From Struthidea cinerea (taxonomy: Eukaryota > Chordata > Aves > Passeriformes > Corcoracidae), in assembly GCA_013397865.1 (NCBI GenBank), contig VZTI01001183.1, positions 11,838 through 75,837 of the forward strand: a DNA stretch of 64,000 nucleotides. The letters are read 5' to 3'. The notes under the pieces are model-generated. The model saw nothing but the letters and a program-made list of their open reading frames with translations, made no database searches and had not been told where the DNA came from. Positions 21,501 through 35,211 of this stretch are shown in pieces; position 1 is the first letter of the stretch; every line of letters starts with the position of its first letter. A program made the position numbers and the translations under genes.

Positions 21501-24500
21501 CTGTTGAGGCAGAGAAGACACAACATGTGGAAATAGAAGATTGATGTTTCTGTTTTGTAGTTGAGAGGATCTCCCGTGGAATGGATTATACAAAAGATGC
21601 CACAGATCCTGTGCCTCTCTGCATGAGAGCCTTGGCCTGTTTGATTTAATTCACTTTTTGCAGAATGGTACCAGGAAGATCATAAGCAAGAGTAGTGCTG
21701 CTACCAACTGCAAGGCTTCTGCTTTTCTATAGACTGGAGTTTATCATGGTCACATTTTGTAGCAAAAATCACATTTTATAGTTAAAGAATTTTAAGGAAT
21801 AAAATGCTAATAAGAACATCATAGAAAGTTGGGAACTCTAGCAAAATCCTTATTGAACATTAATGCTTTTACAAGATGTGTTCTTATTAAAGAATAAAAA
21901 TTCTGTGTAGATTATAAAGGCAGTTAAGAGAAACGTTTTCAATTTTAAGTATATAACAGAGAAACTATTTTGGCACGAGTGCTCTGTGCTAGATCCTGTT
22001 TTCAGAAACATCCTTTTACTGAAGCAAAGAGTAAATAGTTCAATTAAATGAAACTGTCAAGTCTTGTAATGTGTTTAATCTATTACTGAAACAAACAACA
22101 GCTCTCAGGAACAGCAAACAATATCTGTTGTTTGATTATTTTGTACAACTCTCAGAGAAACGATTAAATGTCAGTTTAAGATCACCAACACTTCTTCAGT
22201 TGACATCAAAGAAGCTACAAACACATGAAAATGTCAGATTTCTGTACCTACTGATTCCTGCCAGGACAGACACTCTCAAATCAGGACATTTAGGCAAAGA
22301 GTGCCCTCCATTTGGTTGCAATTTCTGTTTTTTACAGTTCCCAACTTTCTATGATTAACTTATTCTTACTAAGTTCTTATTAACATTTTATTCCTTAAAA
22401 CTTTCAAAGGATGATGCCATGCAACTTGATAAGAAATAACCCAAACAAAAACCCTTTCTGCCTTCCCAACAGTACGCAAAAGCTTATTCCCAAATGCAAG
22501 CCTTATGAACTTTTGAAAATATGACTTCTAAGTGCTTTGTGAGGTTTCTAGCCAAGAGCCATCATCAAATCCTTACTCTAATCTTAGTCCTAATGGCAAC
22601 CCACAGCCATAATTTCTTTCACCAGCTATTAAAAAGCCCCACAGGCAGCTGTGGTGAAAACAAAGGAAGATGCAGGAAGAATAGGAAAAACTCTCTCCTG
22701 CAACCTCTGCCCAAGTCCCCAGATAGGAACAAGTGACACAACAGACACCAATACATTCAGTGTGGTACTGTTTTCCTTAAACTGAGCAGAGTGGGTAAGT
22801 TTTTGCCATTGAAATGTGTATCTCTGCCCTTCAAAGACATGAAGCCCTTCAGCTCTTATCAGGGCCACTGACATGTCCACTTGGATGCTCCAAGAGCATC
22901 TCGGGAGCAGGCTTCAAGCTCCAGAGGTGCTGCCTGAACACATGGGCAAGAATGCAGCTTCAAATCCACTGTTCAAGAGAACACAGCCCAAGGTGTCCAG
23001 AGATCTTAGTTTCACCCACAGCTGGTAGAATAGCCAACAAGCAAAACTAAGCACATCTACCTTTGGGGCATTAACTGCATAACTGACAGAAAAACTCGGC
23101 TGTGAGCAACAGCACTGCAGATAATTATTTTTCATATAATGTAGCATGCTGATAGCTTGTAAGTCAATTCACGTATGCATTGAACATACAGAGCACAGCT
23201 GATAGCAAGGAAGGTCATCTTTAACCATTTCAGCATTCAGTCAGGCTTGGTCATAAAACTCAGGGTGATTCAAAATGTTCATTGCAAGGAGATAAAAAAT
23301 AACACAAAATTAAACAGTCCCAAGCAAGTTGCAAAACAAGCACCATGGAGCCAAACAACCAAACAGGAATAAACAAGCCACTGGCAATGTCTCTGGCTCC
23401 TTTAACTGTCCTGAGGTGCTGCCATCCACTGCTACAGCAATTTGACACAAGCACAGCTTTTCCACTTGGCCTCATCCAAAAAATCCCCTTCGCAACCCTG
23501 GCATTTCTCCACTAAAACTACTGTGCCTTTTCCTTGCTTCCAGTGTGTGCCCTCTCTTCTGCAATAAATCTCAGACATTCAAATAGCTCTTTAATGTCCA
23601 AACCTTTGTTCTAAGCAGCAAGCAGTACTGGGGGTTGGCTAAGTGCTTACTTATACAGGAAAAGATTGACTATAAAAGCATCAGGATGAAGTTGTGCACT
23701 CCCGTGCCTGTAAAGCTAAAGCTCAGCTCCAGCTGCTGCAATATTCCTGCTGCCTCCTTTGCCTGGAAGTGTGCTGTGACATAAAAGGCAACCACAAAAA
23801 GTATACGATATAAAGCTTGGAAGGAAGATATACATATGGTCACGTTTCCCCTCCCCTTTGCACATTCCCCAGCTTCAACTCACATATACCCAAGCCCAGG
23901 GAAGCCACGTACTAGGCTTTCAGAGGAGCAGCACCCACAGAGCTGTTCCAAAGAGAACACAGCTCCCTGCAGAGGCTTTCCAGCAAATCGTGGATCAGAA
24001 GGACAGAGCTCATGACAGCTCACTCCCAGGCAACGCCTGCCCCAGTCCCACCCTATGCAGAAGAAGCTGTCAGAGAGCTTGTGCAGTTGTAGCTTCCCTT
24101 GGACCCAGGCCTCTGGCTCAGAGTGAGGACAGGAGCCACCATCACACAATGCAGTGGAACCAAGCAGGCCTCAGATCTTGTTTTAGGACAACTCCCACAA
24201 CAGGGAGGTTTTTGAGTCAGCTGAGAACAAAATTTTAATGGTATAGGGGCAACTTCACACCTGCCTGGGAAGCCTGGTGTATTGTGGATGTGCACAGCCA
24301 CTTTTCCTTCCACTCTCCCTACCTGGATATCCAACTTTAAAGATATCCCCTTGCTAGAAAATAAGTTTCTGCTCCCTTTCATTAGGCTGGAATTTATGGT
24401 CCACAGGGAAAAGAAAACCACAACAAACCAGTTTAGAAAGGAAAAGCAGCATCTTTACCACCACAAGAGGTCTCAGAGGAGTTGTTTGGACACTGCAGAA

Positions 24501-24872
24501 TAAACAGCACTAATCTGAACTCAAGGACTCTGGTCTGCAGTTCACAAACCTGTCTCCATGGCTTTAGTACTATAAAACACCCTTTCCGTGTTTCAGTTCA
24601 TCCAAATTTCAGCCAAAAGGATGTCACAGAAGAGAAACAGAGCAACCAAGCAACGCCAGTGTATAACAGAAGACTCGGTAAATGTCTTTTCAAAAGCCAG
24701 TTTAGCAGAACCCTTATGGTAAAGATACTGGGTTGTTGAATCCCACAGACCAAGGTGAAGGCTTCAAAGGAAATTACAGAGATATGCGTGTGCCTGTGGG
24801 ATGTTGAAAATGTAGAACAATTTCAGGGGGAAAAGTAAATTATGCAGTTTATGAAGCACTTAAAGAATGGAG
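18576..24872. other. Non-coding stretch, probably STOX1 intron 1
   Basis: No exon matching the GC-rich STOX1 exon 1 was found. Open frames here are short, on both strands and without family resemblance. The main structured feature is the inverted repeat with arms at 21790-21837 and 22336-22400. Confidence 0.6.
21790..22400. repeat. Near-perfect 48-bp inverted repeat with about 500-bp spacer
   Basis: Arm 1 at 21790-21837 reappears as its reverse complement at 22336-22400. The match is 20 of 20 bases for the inner part and 27 of 28 for the outer part. The right arm has a 17-nt insertion (22356-22372) between the two parts. Homology does not extend into the spacer or the flanks. It could be the terminal inverted repeats of a small DNA transposon or an inverted duplication. 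No clear target-site duplication was seen. Confidence 0.75.
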
Positions 24873-25312
24873 GCAAATTCAGCAGAGAGACACCAAGATG
24901 GGCAGGCCGGGTGCACCTGCCCTGGGAACCACAGCTGAGGGAATGGCTCTTATAGAGCCTGGAGAAGAAATAGCTTTGGAGGGACCTGACAGCAGCCCCT
25001 TGAGAAGATAGGGCCAGGCTCTGCACAGCAGTGTGTGGTGGGACAATGAAACACAACAGGCGCCCACTGGAACAGAATAGGTTCAGATTTGCTGCAATGA
25101 AAACCTTTTCACCTTTAAGGACAGCACGGCTGTGGAAGAGTACGCCCAGAGAGATTGTGTGGTCTCTAGCCCTGGGCAGTTCCCAGGCTGTGTTTGAATA
25201 AAGCCCTGAGCAACCTGGTCGGACCCCACAGCTGACCCTGCTTTGAGCAGGAGGTGGGATAGGAATGAACAAGTACAGCAGTCATCTGGTTTAGCTCTAC
25301 CTGTACCTCCCA
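24873..25312 (+). mobile_element. CR1 LINE 3' fragment
   Basis: The plus strand carries the CR1 3' region in order: CACCTGCCCTGGGAA, GAGCCTGGAGAAGAA, a decayed GGAACAGAATAGGTT, then CCCAGAGAGATTGTGTGG, CCCTGAGCAACCTGGTC and CCCTGCTTTGAGCAGGAGG. The diagnostic 3' end is decayed. Open frames across it are by-products of the repeat. Confidence 0.85.
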
Positions 25313-28300
25313 CAGCCACCCTCATCCCCCACCTCGACCACCCTGTTTTCTGTAACCCAATGCAAGGACACTTTTGACCTCCATGAGCTGTGAAGTTTTC
25401 TGGGGTTACACCAAGTTAAAGAAACAAGGTTATACTTTGCTCACACTCTTAATGACGCCATGCCAAACAGCACCCATATGGGAAAACTACTGGTTTTCTC
25501 TTCAACTCTCAAGTAAATGGCTCCTGTAATCATAACTCTTTTTGCATAACTGAACTCCAGATGTACGGGCTCATTGTTAGGGCTGGTGCTCTCCACAGCG
25601 GTGGAGTGGACATGTCCTAAAGCAAGATGGCAGTATAGAAAAAGCTAAAACTAGCCTTGAAATGAAGCCGCTGATTCTGAAACCGTATCAAAGACCACAG
25701 CAGAAGTGCTACTAATTGATGGAATTTATTTCATTAACTACATGATATTAACACAAACTATTTTCTTTTCTGACTGAGACAGAAAAAATTAGGCCTGTTC
25801 AAATTACCCTCATCCTAAAAGAGCTTTAAGGCAATTAAGATCTGCCCTTCAGGATTCAAGGTGCAAGAATTCAAAAGACCAGGGATATAGCACAGCTCAG
25901 CCTATTTTCTTGATTTTTTTTTCTCACCCAAAAGACAGAAACAAAAGCTTTTGCTGCTGAAAGTGTTTACCTCTGAGAAATACACAATAGGTACCAAGGA
26001 CTTTCCAACTAATCTGGTTAGAGTTTTTTTTTTTTTAAATCGAGTAAATTAAGTTGAATGGAGCTTATAATAAAAAAATTATACACTTCTGTTCAGTGGT
26101 ACTTGCTAAACAGTATGATTAGAGACTACTTGCTGAGGTAGTGTGGAAAAATTGCATGCACAAATGCTTTTACAGATTACATCTTTCAGGTAATTCAGTC
26201 TGAGCAGATCTGGTAAATGCATCAGGATTCTGAAGAACATCACAGGCCCTTGTACCTTGCTGTTGTAAGGTCAGTCAGTAGTTTGAATATAGCATTTAGG
26301 GTTAGTGCAATACATATTCTACTGAGAAAGGACTTTTATAATACAGGAGTAACACCTTAATAAGAATTTTATATGGAAATGCATTAAATGTGCAGGGCTA
26401 TTATCTAAAGTCAGTGGTAAGGGCTAAATGCCAGCTAAAATTAGGTACTAAACATTGTGAAGTAATGTTAAGTTTTACACAATCATTACACAGATAGATC
26501 AGTAAGCAAATGATAGCAAGGGAGATTTAAAAGCTCCTTCAAAGAGCACAAATGTTTTGTTCCCTTTTTCCTCCTTAAAATTCATCAGCAGAGTCACCAC
26601 TGGAACAACTGTGATAACTGGTAAAACCCAATTACAACAGAATATGCAAGTTAGTAAGTTCTGAATCAAGTATCTTACTGAAAATAACTTTAATAAAAGT
26701 AATGTTTGACAACAAAACAGTTAGAAACTCAAACTGTTCTTCATGTTTGGCAGCCTATACACAGCAGTGCAAAATAAAGCACCGTTTTAGGCCATCCACT
26801 CTTTTCAGGCCTGATAAAAATAAAAAGGCACAGAATTCTAAATAATCCTAAACAGTTCAATGCAAAGCATGACCACATGCTGTGAGTTACATTTCACAGA
26901 AGCCAGCACCATTGAAGTACAAAATTATTCTCCTTTGACTTGCAAACCTACATCCTTGTTTGTGGGGCAGGATGAAAGACACTGAAAGAAAGGGACTCCA
27001 ATAGAAAGGAATTCCTTGAGGCACATCCCCAGCCTCTTGCTGAGCTGCCATCATTAAGGTTGTGTGTTCCTATGTGTAACTACACTGCCTGACAAACAAT
27101 ATCCACTCCAGAGTCATGACCTTTTGTAGGCCAAACAGAAATCAGCTACTCACAAGACCATAATTTCATCTGTAGCTTCACTAGACATGAGGCAGAACCG
27201 TGCTGATACTGCCATTCATTGCTGTGAACAAATTTCAATTACTCAAATGAAAACAAATCTGTCCTAAAAGCTTGCCAGGTAGCTTTGGGACAGGCATTTG
27301 TCTCTCATTTTAAGCAACGTTGAGAATTGCTAATAAGTAGGAAATTATCAAATACCCAGCTGTAGATGGACCCCAGGTGTACCAGTGCCACAGGTGGCAC
27401 TTCAAAACTGTTCCTGAAAGCTGGTACAAACATGCAGAGAAGCTGAGCACGTGAGGACCTCTACAGCCAGGCAGCCAGTGCCTGCTGAGCTCACTAAATA
27501 ACATAGATCTGGGAGTCATCACCCAGGAACAAATATAGTTCCCAAAGCTGTGCCTGCTCTTTGAAAGGTTATTACAGCCCACAAGTACAACGGAAGTTTT
27601 GCTCCCTACTCCTTAAACTGTTGCTGAACATTGCAGGAGATTCAATTCCATCCCTCTCCTATCACAGGGATTCTGTTTGGATATCAAATCAGCTTCAGGG
27701 ACTATCTGCCCATTTTTTTAGCTGCTTCTCACAGTGCTTCTCATCTAATGTTCTGCGGGAGACTCACACAAGGAAAAGTGAGGAGCTAGACCTATCAGAT
27801 TACTTTACAAACGCACAAACAAGAGCACAAAACAATTCCTTGTCTGATCACATTCCAGTTCGTTCAATACCTCCAGCAAAAACGTATAAAACTTGACACT
27901 TCACAGGAAAGCGTACTGTCCTTTCAATGTCACTCTTCAATAGGATATTTCCCAAGAGATATAAATTTCCAGCCTGCAGCAGAGCCCTCGTTGGAAAAGG
28001 TGACCAGCACATTACCTGTCCACAGAAAAGTCACAGTCTGCATGCCCATCCCAGCTTCAGCCTAACTGGAAAGGACAGGGCTTTCTTAGCTTTCCTTGGG
28101 AATGATTTGTAGACCTGCAACAGAGATGCTGAACCGACAGCAGATTCAGCCTCTAAAGGCCGAGCAAAAATGTTTCAATTTGATATTTTCTCTTCTACTC
28201 GATAGGAATCACAAAGAGGGAGTCAGGCCGTTCAGGGACATGGGAAATGCTGCTGTCATGAGAGAAGGCAGGCTGGCATGACAGAAACGAGCTGGTGACG

Positions 28301-31300
28301 ACCAGGGACAACAGGCAAGCAGCTACTGAGATGCATTTGCCCGGACTGTCACCCCAGTTTCTCTCTGCAAAGGCTCAGGAGGTCAGTGCGCTCAAGTCGA
28401 ATATTTGTAATTGTATCTAATCTCAGCTGAGGGTGTCCTACTCCTCTCCCAGCACCAGCCCTGCATGCATCCCCCCAGGCCGTACGGGAAAGGTGGGAGG
28501 GAGCAGTTTGCCCCTCGTTTGGTGAACAATTGACGGAACTCAGCTAAGCACAGGAGATGGTCCACAGAGAGATGTGGGCATTTCCACAGAGTTGCTCAGT
28601 TATCTGATCAAAAGTTTTTTAAACTAGCCCCTGCTTCACCCTCTGAGGGAAATTTTAAAATCATTGCGTGATTTTCACTTTTTCTTCCCCTCCACCTCCC
28701 AAGGAGAATATAAAAGCTCCTACCCAGTCCTGGGTGTACCATGCACCCCATGAGATCCCCATCTGAAGGGACGAGAGAGACGTTTTGGATTTTATCTGGG
28801 AATAACACAGCAGGGCAGTTTGTGTTATTTTTCAAGCTTTTAGGACTGAATTTTCCCTTTATTTGACTAAACTTCCGGTGACCAGTATCAGTCAAGGTGT
28901 AGTCTGTTCTGTAAAGTCAGGATGTCCAGCGCTCCAATGTGTTTCTCTAGCAGAAACCTCATTTGAACTGCTGAGATAAAGAGCAACAACGATTTGTGGG
29001 ACCACAGCGTCCTCTGATGAGAAACAGTAGACAGGAAAGCTCCTTGAGATAATCAGTGAGGAGGAATTCTGAGTGCCGAGGGCTTTAAACCCAGCAGGCA
29101 ACAGCGTCTGGATAATTCTTCACTGAAATGTTCCTTGGCAAAATTAACGCGGCAGTGCTGCGTGCCCGTTGCTTCTCACCTATTGCCCAGCAAACAAGTG
29201 GTTGTGGGTTTAAAAGAAAAAACCTCAAAAGCGTTGGCTCATTATTCTCATGAGTCTGAAAACTCATTCCCAACACTTTTCGTGTACCACAGCCAAGGAT
29301 AAAGATACTGGCGGCCAAGTGATTCCCATCTCTGACACCTGGTACACCCACACATTTGTGAAATTTCGCCAGACGCTGCTGGAATTTGCAGATACTGCTA
29401 TTGCTACATGTGCAGGAAATGTTTCCTAAGAACCACATTGCTTGGTTGCCAACATCCCAGCCTTTAGTCAGGAAGCATGAAAAACCCAAGTGGCTTGAAT
29501 TTCTCATTATTGCAAACAGTTACATGAGAGCAGGTAAATTAAAAATGCAGTTAGATCTCTCTCTATGTAAAATACAGGCAGCAAATGTGATACCAGTAGC
29601 TTCATTTTTAAATATTGTCAATTGTTTTTAAAAAACCAAAACACAAGAAAACAGTGTCCTTTGCATTTTAGTTGTCTAACTTGCTACTTGCTTTTCTAGA
29701 CCAAAATGTATATAAGACATGGGAGAAAAGTAATTCAGAGCAGCAAACGGCCATTATGATAATTTTTGGAAGAGAAGGCATAGAATATATAATTTTTAAT
29801 CAGAAAATTACCTAAATAAAGACATTAAAATAGATTTTTTTTTTTAGTTAAGCTTCCAGAAATTGAAGTAAAATCATGAAAATGTCACTTCAACATTAAT
29901 TGTCTGAAAAAATGAAATTCACAAAGACAAATGAGAGAACTCTTAACTTGTTAGAAACCCCTTTCGCTGTTACTGCAGCAAGAGGCAGGCCAATAGGGGA
30001 AATAATCTAATCAATTTACTGGAGTAACTTACATTTGTATTCAACCAGCCATGCTATGTATCAGAAAAGAAGTTACTAGGAAGCAAGGAGGTAAAAAACA
30101 ACGGAGTTCTCTAAATCATCCCCAGGAGATCAGCAATAACATATAATTTTTTATCAGTGATAGAAAACTTAAGTATAGTAAGAGAGAAACATTCTCAACA
30201 TACTGATAGATGTTACTGCTTTTTAGGTGGAGACCAATAAACCACTCTTCTTCCTTATAACTGGATTGAGTTAAGAGGTCAGCAGGTTAATTTGTGATGA
30301 GGGAAGAAGAACTCCAGCTGGAGTTACCAGATGTTACCAGTTCAGTAAAGTTATCAGAGTGCCCAAGAAATGACTGGATGAAGAGATCAATTTTCTAGTC
30401 AGAAAATGGGGCTACAACAGGGAGTGGCTATTCTATACAAATTACTGGGAAAGAAGGGTAAATATCAGAAATAGGAAAAAAAGAATTACGGGATTTAAGC
30501 TAAGACAGTGTTAAGAAAACAATAAAGAGGTTGAGCTGGCCAAGGATAACACAGGCAAGACATCAGAAATTTTCCTGTGAAAAATTTTGAAATATATACT
30601 TAAGAATTCCTTAGGTCTTCCAAAAGTTAGCAATTTCTTTTGCTTCGAGAAAAAGTGCAGTTTTGAATTCTTTCTTGAAGAATTGCTAGTTAACTTCAAC
30701 AAAAAGCTTTTGTGATCTAATTATATCCAGTCCTGCTTGAAATGAGGTAAAATGCACTTTTAACTTAAGGTATAATTCATTCCTAGACAGAGAGGATTGC
30801 AGAGCTACAGTCAGGGAAAAGTAAAAATAAACCTCTCAAATAATGACTGCTATGAAAATCCGTACTAACCTTTGGAAATCCAACTGAAAAGAGATTTGTT
30901 TGCACCTCACCGAGTACCTAGCAGTTACTACAGGGCTGAGCACCCGAATGTCTCCACTGCAGCATCTTCTGGTCTTTGTTAGCAGCATTCCTGGTTTGAT
31001 TGTTAATGCTTCCTGTCCTTTAGTCTTGGGAAAGTTAAAGCACAAAGCGGTTCACATCAAAACCTTAAGCTGATATCTGAGCTGCCACAAAGCAAGGACT
31101 GCACTGCTCAGGTATCACTTACCTGCATTAGGCTCGATAATTAGAACTTGGTACTCCTATAGTCACCTTCCACAGAGAGCAATCCTCATTAACCATGCCC
31201 AAACCACACAGAAAGTTGCAAGAACTACAGAGATTCCGTGGTATTGTCTCTCTCCGCTAAAGGTCGGTCACACAAGAGCAGCCTTCCGGGATGCTCCGCA

Positions 31301-31877
31301 GGACAAACCGACACAAACCCCAGGGACCAAGAGTAAAAGAGACTCCAGGATTAATGACCCCAGCATACTGAAATCTGCCCCCACTCCAGCAACTGCAAAC
31401 AGCAAAGGGATTTACTGACCAAAACCAATGCCCCGAGTGAAAACTGAAGAGCTGTGAGGCAGCAGTCAGTACCAGGAGCAGAAATTTAATCTGACCCACC
31501 TGCTGGTGGGTGTGTTCTGCAATCACATTTCAGAGGACTTTTTGTGGCAAACATGCATTAAGAACACTCGATAATCCCCAGCTGTACTTTCTGTGTGGAC
31601 CAAGGCCTTCATTGCAGCCTGGCCTCGTTAGACTGCAGAGGTCTCTAGAACAGTCAATTGCATTTGTACTAATTGCAGGTAGCAAATGAAAATGATGGAT
31701 AAATATTCACCAGGATGATGTAGTTAAAATTAATGTGAATAATTATATATTTAGGGTAGCAACTTGAATGTATCTGAGTCCGATTTCTTCTTAGATCTTT
31801 CATGTCCACTTTTATAAATTTTTAGAAAAGGTTTAAAAGATCACTTTGTAGAGCTGCTTGCTTGCCTTTTTTTTTTT
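25313..31877. other. Non-coding stretch, probably STOX1 intron 1
   Basis: No gene, RNA gene or clear repeat was recognised. The sequence is mainly AT-rich with a few homopolymer runs, and ends in a T run at the assembly gap. Confidence 0.5.
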
Positions 31878-31921
31878 NNNNNNNNNNNNNNNNNNNNNNN
31901 NNNNNNNNNNNNNNNNNNNNN
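31878..31921. other. Assembly gap (44 N)
   Basis: Unknown bases follow a poly-T run. The true missing length is unknown. GC content rises just to the right (31980-32110), so a GC-rich exon such as STOX1 exon 1 may have been lost here. Confidence 0.99.
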
Positions 31922-34760
31922 ACATTTCTAGAGGAACTAAGACTAAAAGCAGCTGCTAGCTTCAGACCATCACATCTGCATTAGGTAGCACAGTGCCTTC
32001 CCCGGCGGGCAGCCGTCACCCACCCACGGTGCCGTGGGCCCTCCACCTTTACCTTCTCCAGCAGCAGCACGTTCTGTAGCGCTTTCTCAGAGGAATCTCT
32101 GCGCTTACTCAATCCGTAACATCCAGCCCCAGCGTTTTTTCCAATGCATGATCCTTTTCTTCAAACGTCCATGAAGAATGAAACTAATTCAGCCTTCCAC
32201 TGGTTATGAATGCACTTTCCAGTTCATTTCACCGTCAGGCTCCAGACACATTATATCCACGTCTTCCTGGAAATATTACCTGCAACAAAACACCGGAACC
32301 AACTGGCACACCTGCTTCCTACCACATTTTCCTAAATACCGAGTGCCTAGTCTACCCTGCAGTGGACTCACCAGGTCACCACAGACTTGGCTGCAAACCA
32401 GGCTATCAGTGAACCCGGTTTACATCAGTGTCCGACTGATGGCGAGGCTGTGCCTTTGGAGAAAGCTGTGCTGGTGGTGCTCTGCTTGCTCGCCACTTTT
32501 CCGCCAGCCTGGCAGCAGGATTTTTGCCTGCCAGGATTTACATGGCCCGTCACAAAATGCCACAGGCAGGACTTAACCTGCCCTGAGAGAGTGGTTTGGT
32601 ACTTCCAGCTGATGAGGACTCCGATGGCAGCTCAGGCTACTCTGCTTGACTCAGCCGGCAGCTCTGCAAGAGAGAGGATCTCACCATCGGGATCACTCAG
32701 GCAGGCAGCAACACAAGTAGGAAAGAGTCAAGATGAAAGCAAATAAATTCAGTGGCACCGGAGGGCTCCAGCACTGGCTCTGTGCCTCTGCCACTGTGGT
32801 CAAGCCTTCCTCCAGCTCTCCCCTCCTGTCCCTGTTGCTCGTAGCTCCAGGGCGGGGCACTCTCCTCCCAGAAAATCCCACTCTGGGCTTGAGGAACCTG
32901 CCTCTACTTTACACTAAGATTTCACAGAGACAAAAGACTCCCTCCCCCTTTTCCCCCAGGATCAGGACTCTTGCCCTGTCTCAGATTACACTTCCACGAA
33001 GCGAGGGCTGGCAGAGCAGGCAAAGGAGGCACCAGTGCAGACGCACAGACCACGCTCTAGCCTTGCCCTGCGCGCTGGTTACAGTCACTTGCACAGGGCG
33101 TTCCTATTCTGCAGAGCTCTGGAGCTCTGCCTCCTCTCATTCACTGTGCAAAATCCTTGACAGACATGGTAAGGGCACAGCTTGCTTTAGAACCCGGTGC
33201 TCACAGAGGGATCTGGTGTGCTATTTAGGGAATTTTTGTAGGTTCTTAAATTGCATGTTGCATTAGAATAATCATTTTTTAACTGTCTTCATTAAAAATA
33301 AGACCTAAAGTGGTTCATCCTCCTTTTAAGCATGAAGTAGGTAACAAAATTAATTCACTGCTCTGAACATCATCTGTACAGCCATCTCTTATCAATCCTA
33401 CCTATTCTGGTAGCCACTGCTACCTAAAAGTCACACTATACAAATTCTGCTTTTGTCCATGGATTACCAATATTGTACATGATATGATCCCCACAAGTCC
33501 CCTTTTTTGCTGTCCATCACTACATGCCCAAATCACAAGACTGAAAATGCTGACTGCCCATTCCTTACAAGCATATTATTGGATCCCATGGATGGTCTGA
33601 GAATTCATATATGTGCTTCCACCCACACATGTCCCAGTACTAATGGTCACCTTTTTTCCCCCTTCTTGTTATAATGAAAACATCACCCCTCCCCTCAAAG
33701 AAAAAAATAAAAGTAGCTATTAGCTTGATTTCAGGAAGAACACTAAGGCAGAAAAATCAGGTTCAGTACTGGTAAGCAGCTAATCCATATTTTCATCTGT
33801 TTAGTCACATTATATAGGCTTTCTTATACCAGAAGACATACTTGATGAGTGCAACATTTTCTCTGTTTACCAAAACCCTGAAGCTGCTTTTGGAAACTCT
33901 TCCCCAAGATTTTACAACTTGTAACATGAATGTTGTATAGTTACATTTAATATTATGCATTTAATGAAGTATTTAACTCACCTGAATAGTACTTTGATAA
34001 AACAAGGTATGAGGAGACAAGCTGAAAATGAAAGTCTTTAACTGGAGGTATAGACTACCTCTTGTGAAACAGATAGGAGTCTTTCCAGATGCTTAAGAGA
34101 ACTTCCAAAATATTCATTTCTTATTAGAGCCAAGCTTAAAGTGTAACCCATCTACCCAGTGTGTACATGATACTTGAGGGAAAGTCACCTACTCTCCTTT
34201 AACTTGTTCTCTGCACACAAGCAATGGACTGTTTCACAGCAAAGGAGGTTGCTCTGTGAGACAAGTGTGTTTTTGAGGCCAGCATTGCAAGGTACTTCTA
34301 TATCCAGCTGTTCATTTCTACAACACGTGTCAGCCATTTCTGCTTTTTTAGATGCTGATCTGCGGGTTACCATCCAGCCCTGCTAAAAAGGGACCAAAAA
34401 TGAAGGTTGCTATTCTCCAGCTGTCTCTGCCCCTTGCATGACAAAACAGGAATGTAACTGGATGGCTCTGTGTCGGGAAAACCAAAAAGATTTAAGCAAT
34501 ACAGGGAAAAAACCCCATCTGACACTCAAACAAATCCTGTATACCACTAAAAAAGTTGCAAGGAAATCATAAAGCAAATTAGTACTTGAAAAATATCTGC
34601 TGGAAAGCAGAGTGGGGAGAGTTCAGGCCGGGATTCTTTGTGGTTTTTCCTCCTCCCACTCTTCCCCTCTACCCAGCTGTTTGTGATGAAATGTGAACAG
34701 TGACTCAGTCAACAGCATCCTTTCGCTTGTGTCCCTCAGTAGGCTGAGGGGAAAATAACC
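31922..34760. other. Non-coding stretch with a GC-richer start
   Basis: Bases 31980-32110 are GC-richer than their surroundings and contain a minus-strand donor-like GAGAAG|GTAAAG near 32050-32060. No exon could be assigned. The remainder shows no recognisable gene or repeat. Confidence 0.4.
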
Positions 34761-34767
34761 TGGTAAT

Positions 34768-35205
34768 ACCGTAGTTGCCTGGCTCTGTGGGGTCCCGCAA
34801 GCCCACAGAACCTGAGGCATTATTCGGTATTACAGTCAAGTGGCAAAGAGGCAGGAAGGAGATCCTCTTTTCATCCTGCTGGATGGTTCATTCCATGCTT
34901 GCAGCCGAAGTCTCAAAGCAAGTCTGAAACACGACCCCGAGGGCCCCAGTTTTATCTGGGGTCAGGGGGAAAGGCGGGATTAGGGAATGGGGACCAATGG
35001 GAGAATGCCGGGGGAGTGACGAGTCTGACAGGCAACCGGGAAATTCAAACCGGGACAGACCATACCAAGGAACAAAGCATCCCGGGGGGAGCCTCCCGGT
35101 CGCCCCAACACAAAGGCATGTTCACCGATCCCCACACCTGGGAATCAATTTCCTATCAGAACATCTGGCATTGGGAATCTGTCACCTTGGCTGGAATCCA
35201 GCTCA
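34768..35205 (-). mobile_element. Solo LTR of an endogenous retrovirus
   Basis: On the minus strand the block starts TGAGCTGGATTCC at 35205. It then shows CCATTGGTCCCC (CCAAT-type), GATAAAACTGGGG (TATA-like) followed by CTCGGGGTC, and GGAATGAACC (decayed AATAAA), the usual order of a gammaretrovirus-like LTR. GGTAAT occurs on both sides (34762-34767 and 35206-35211), a possible 6-bp target duplication. The 3' terminus is not the usual CA, so that edge is approximate. No internal retroviral genes adjoin it. Confidence 0.65.
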
Positions 35206-35211
35206 GGTAAT

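Noticed and set aside
24823..25325. Minus-strand open frames of 60-150 codons
   Set aside because: They lie across a plus-strand CR1 fragment and resemble no protein family.
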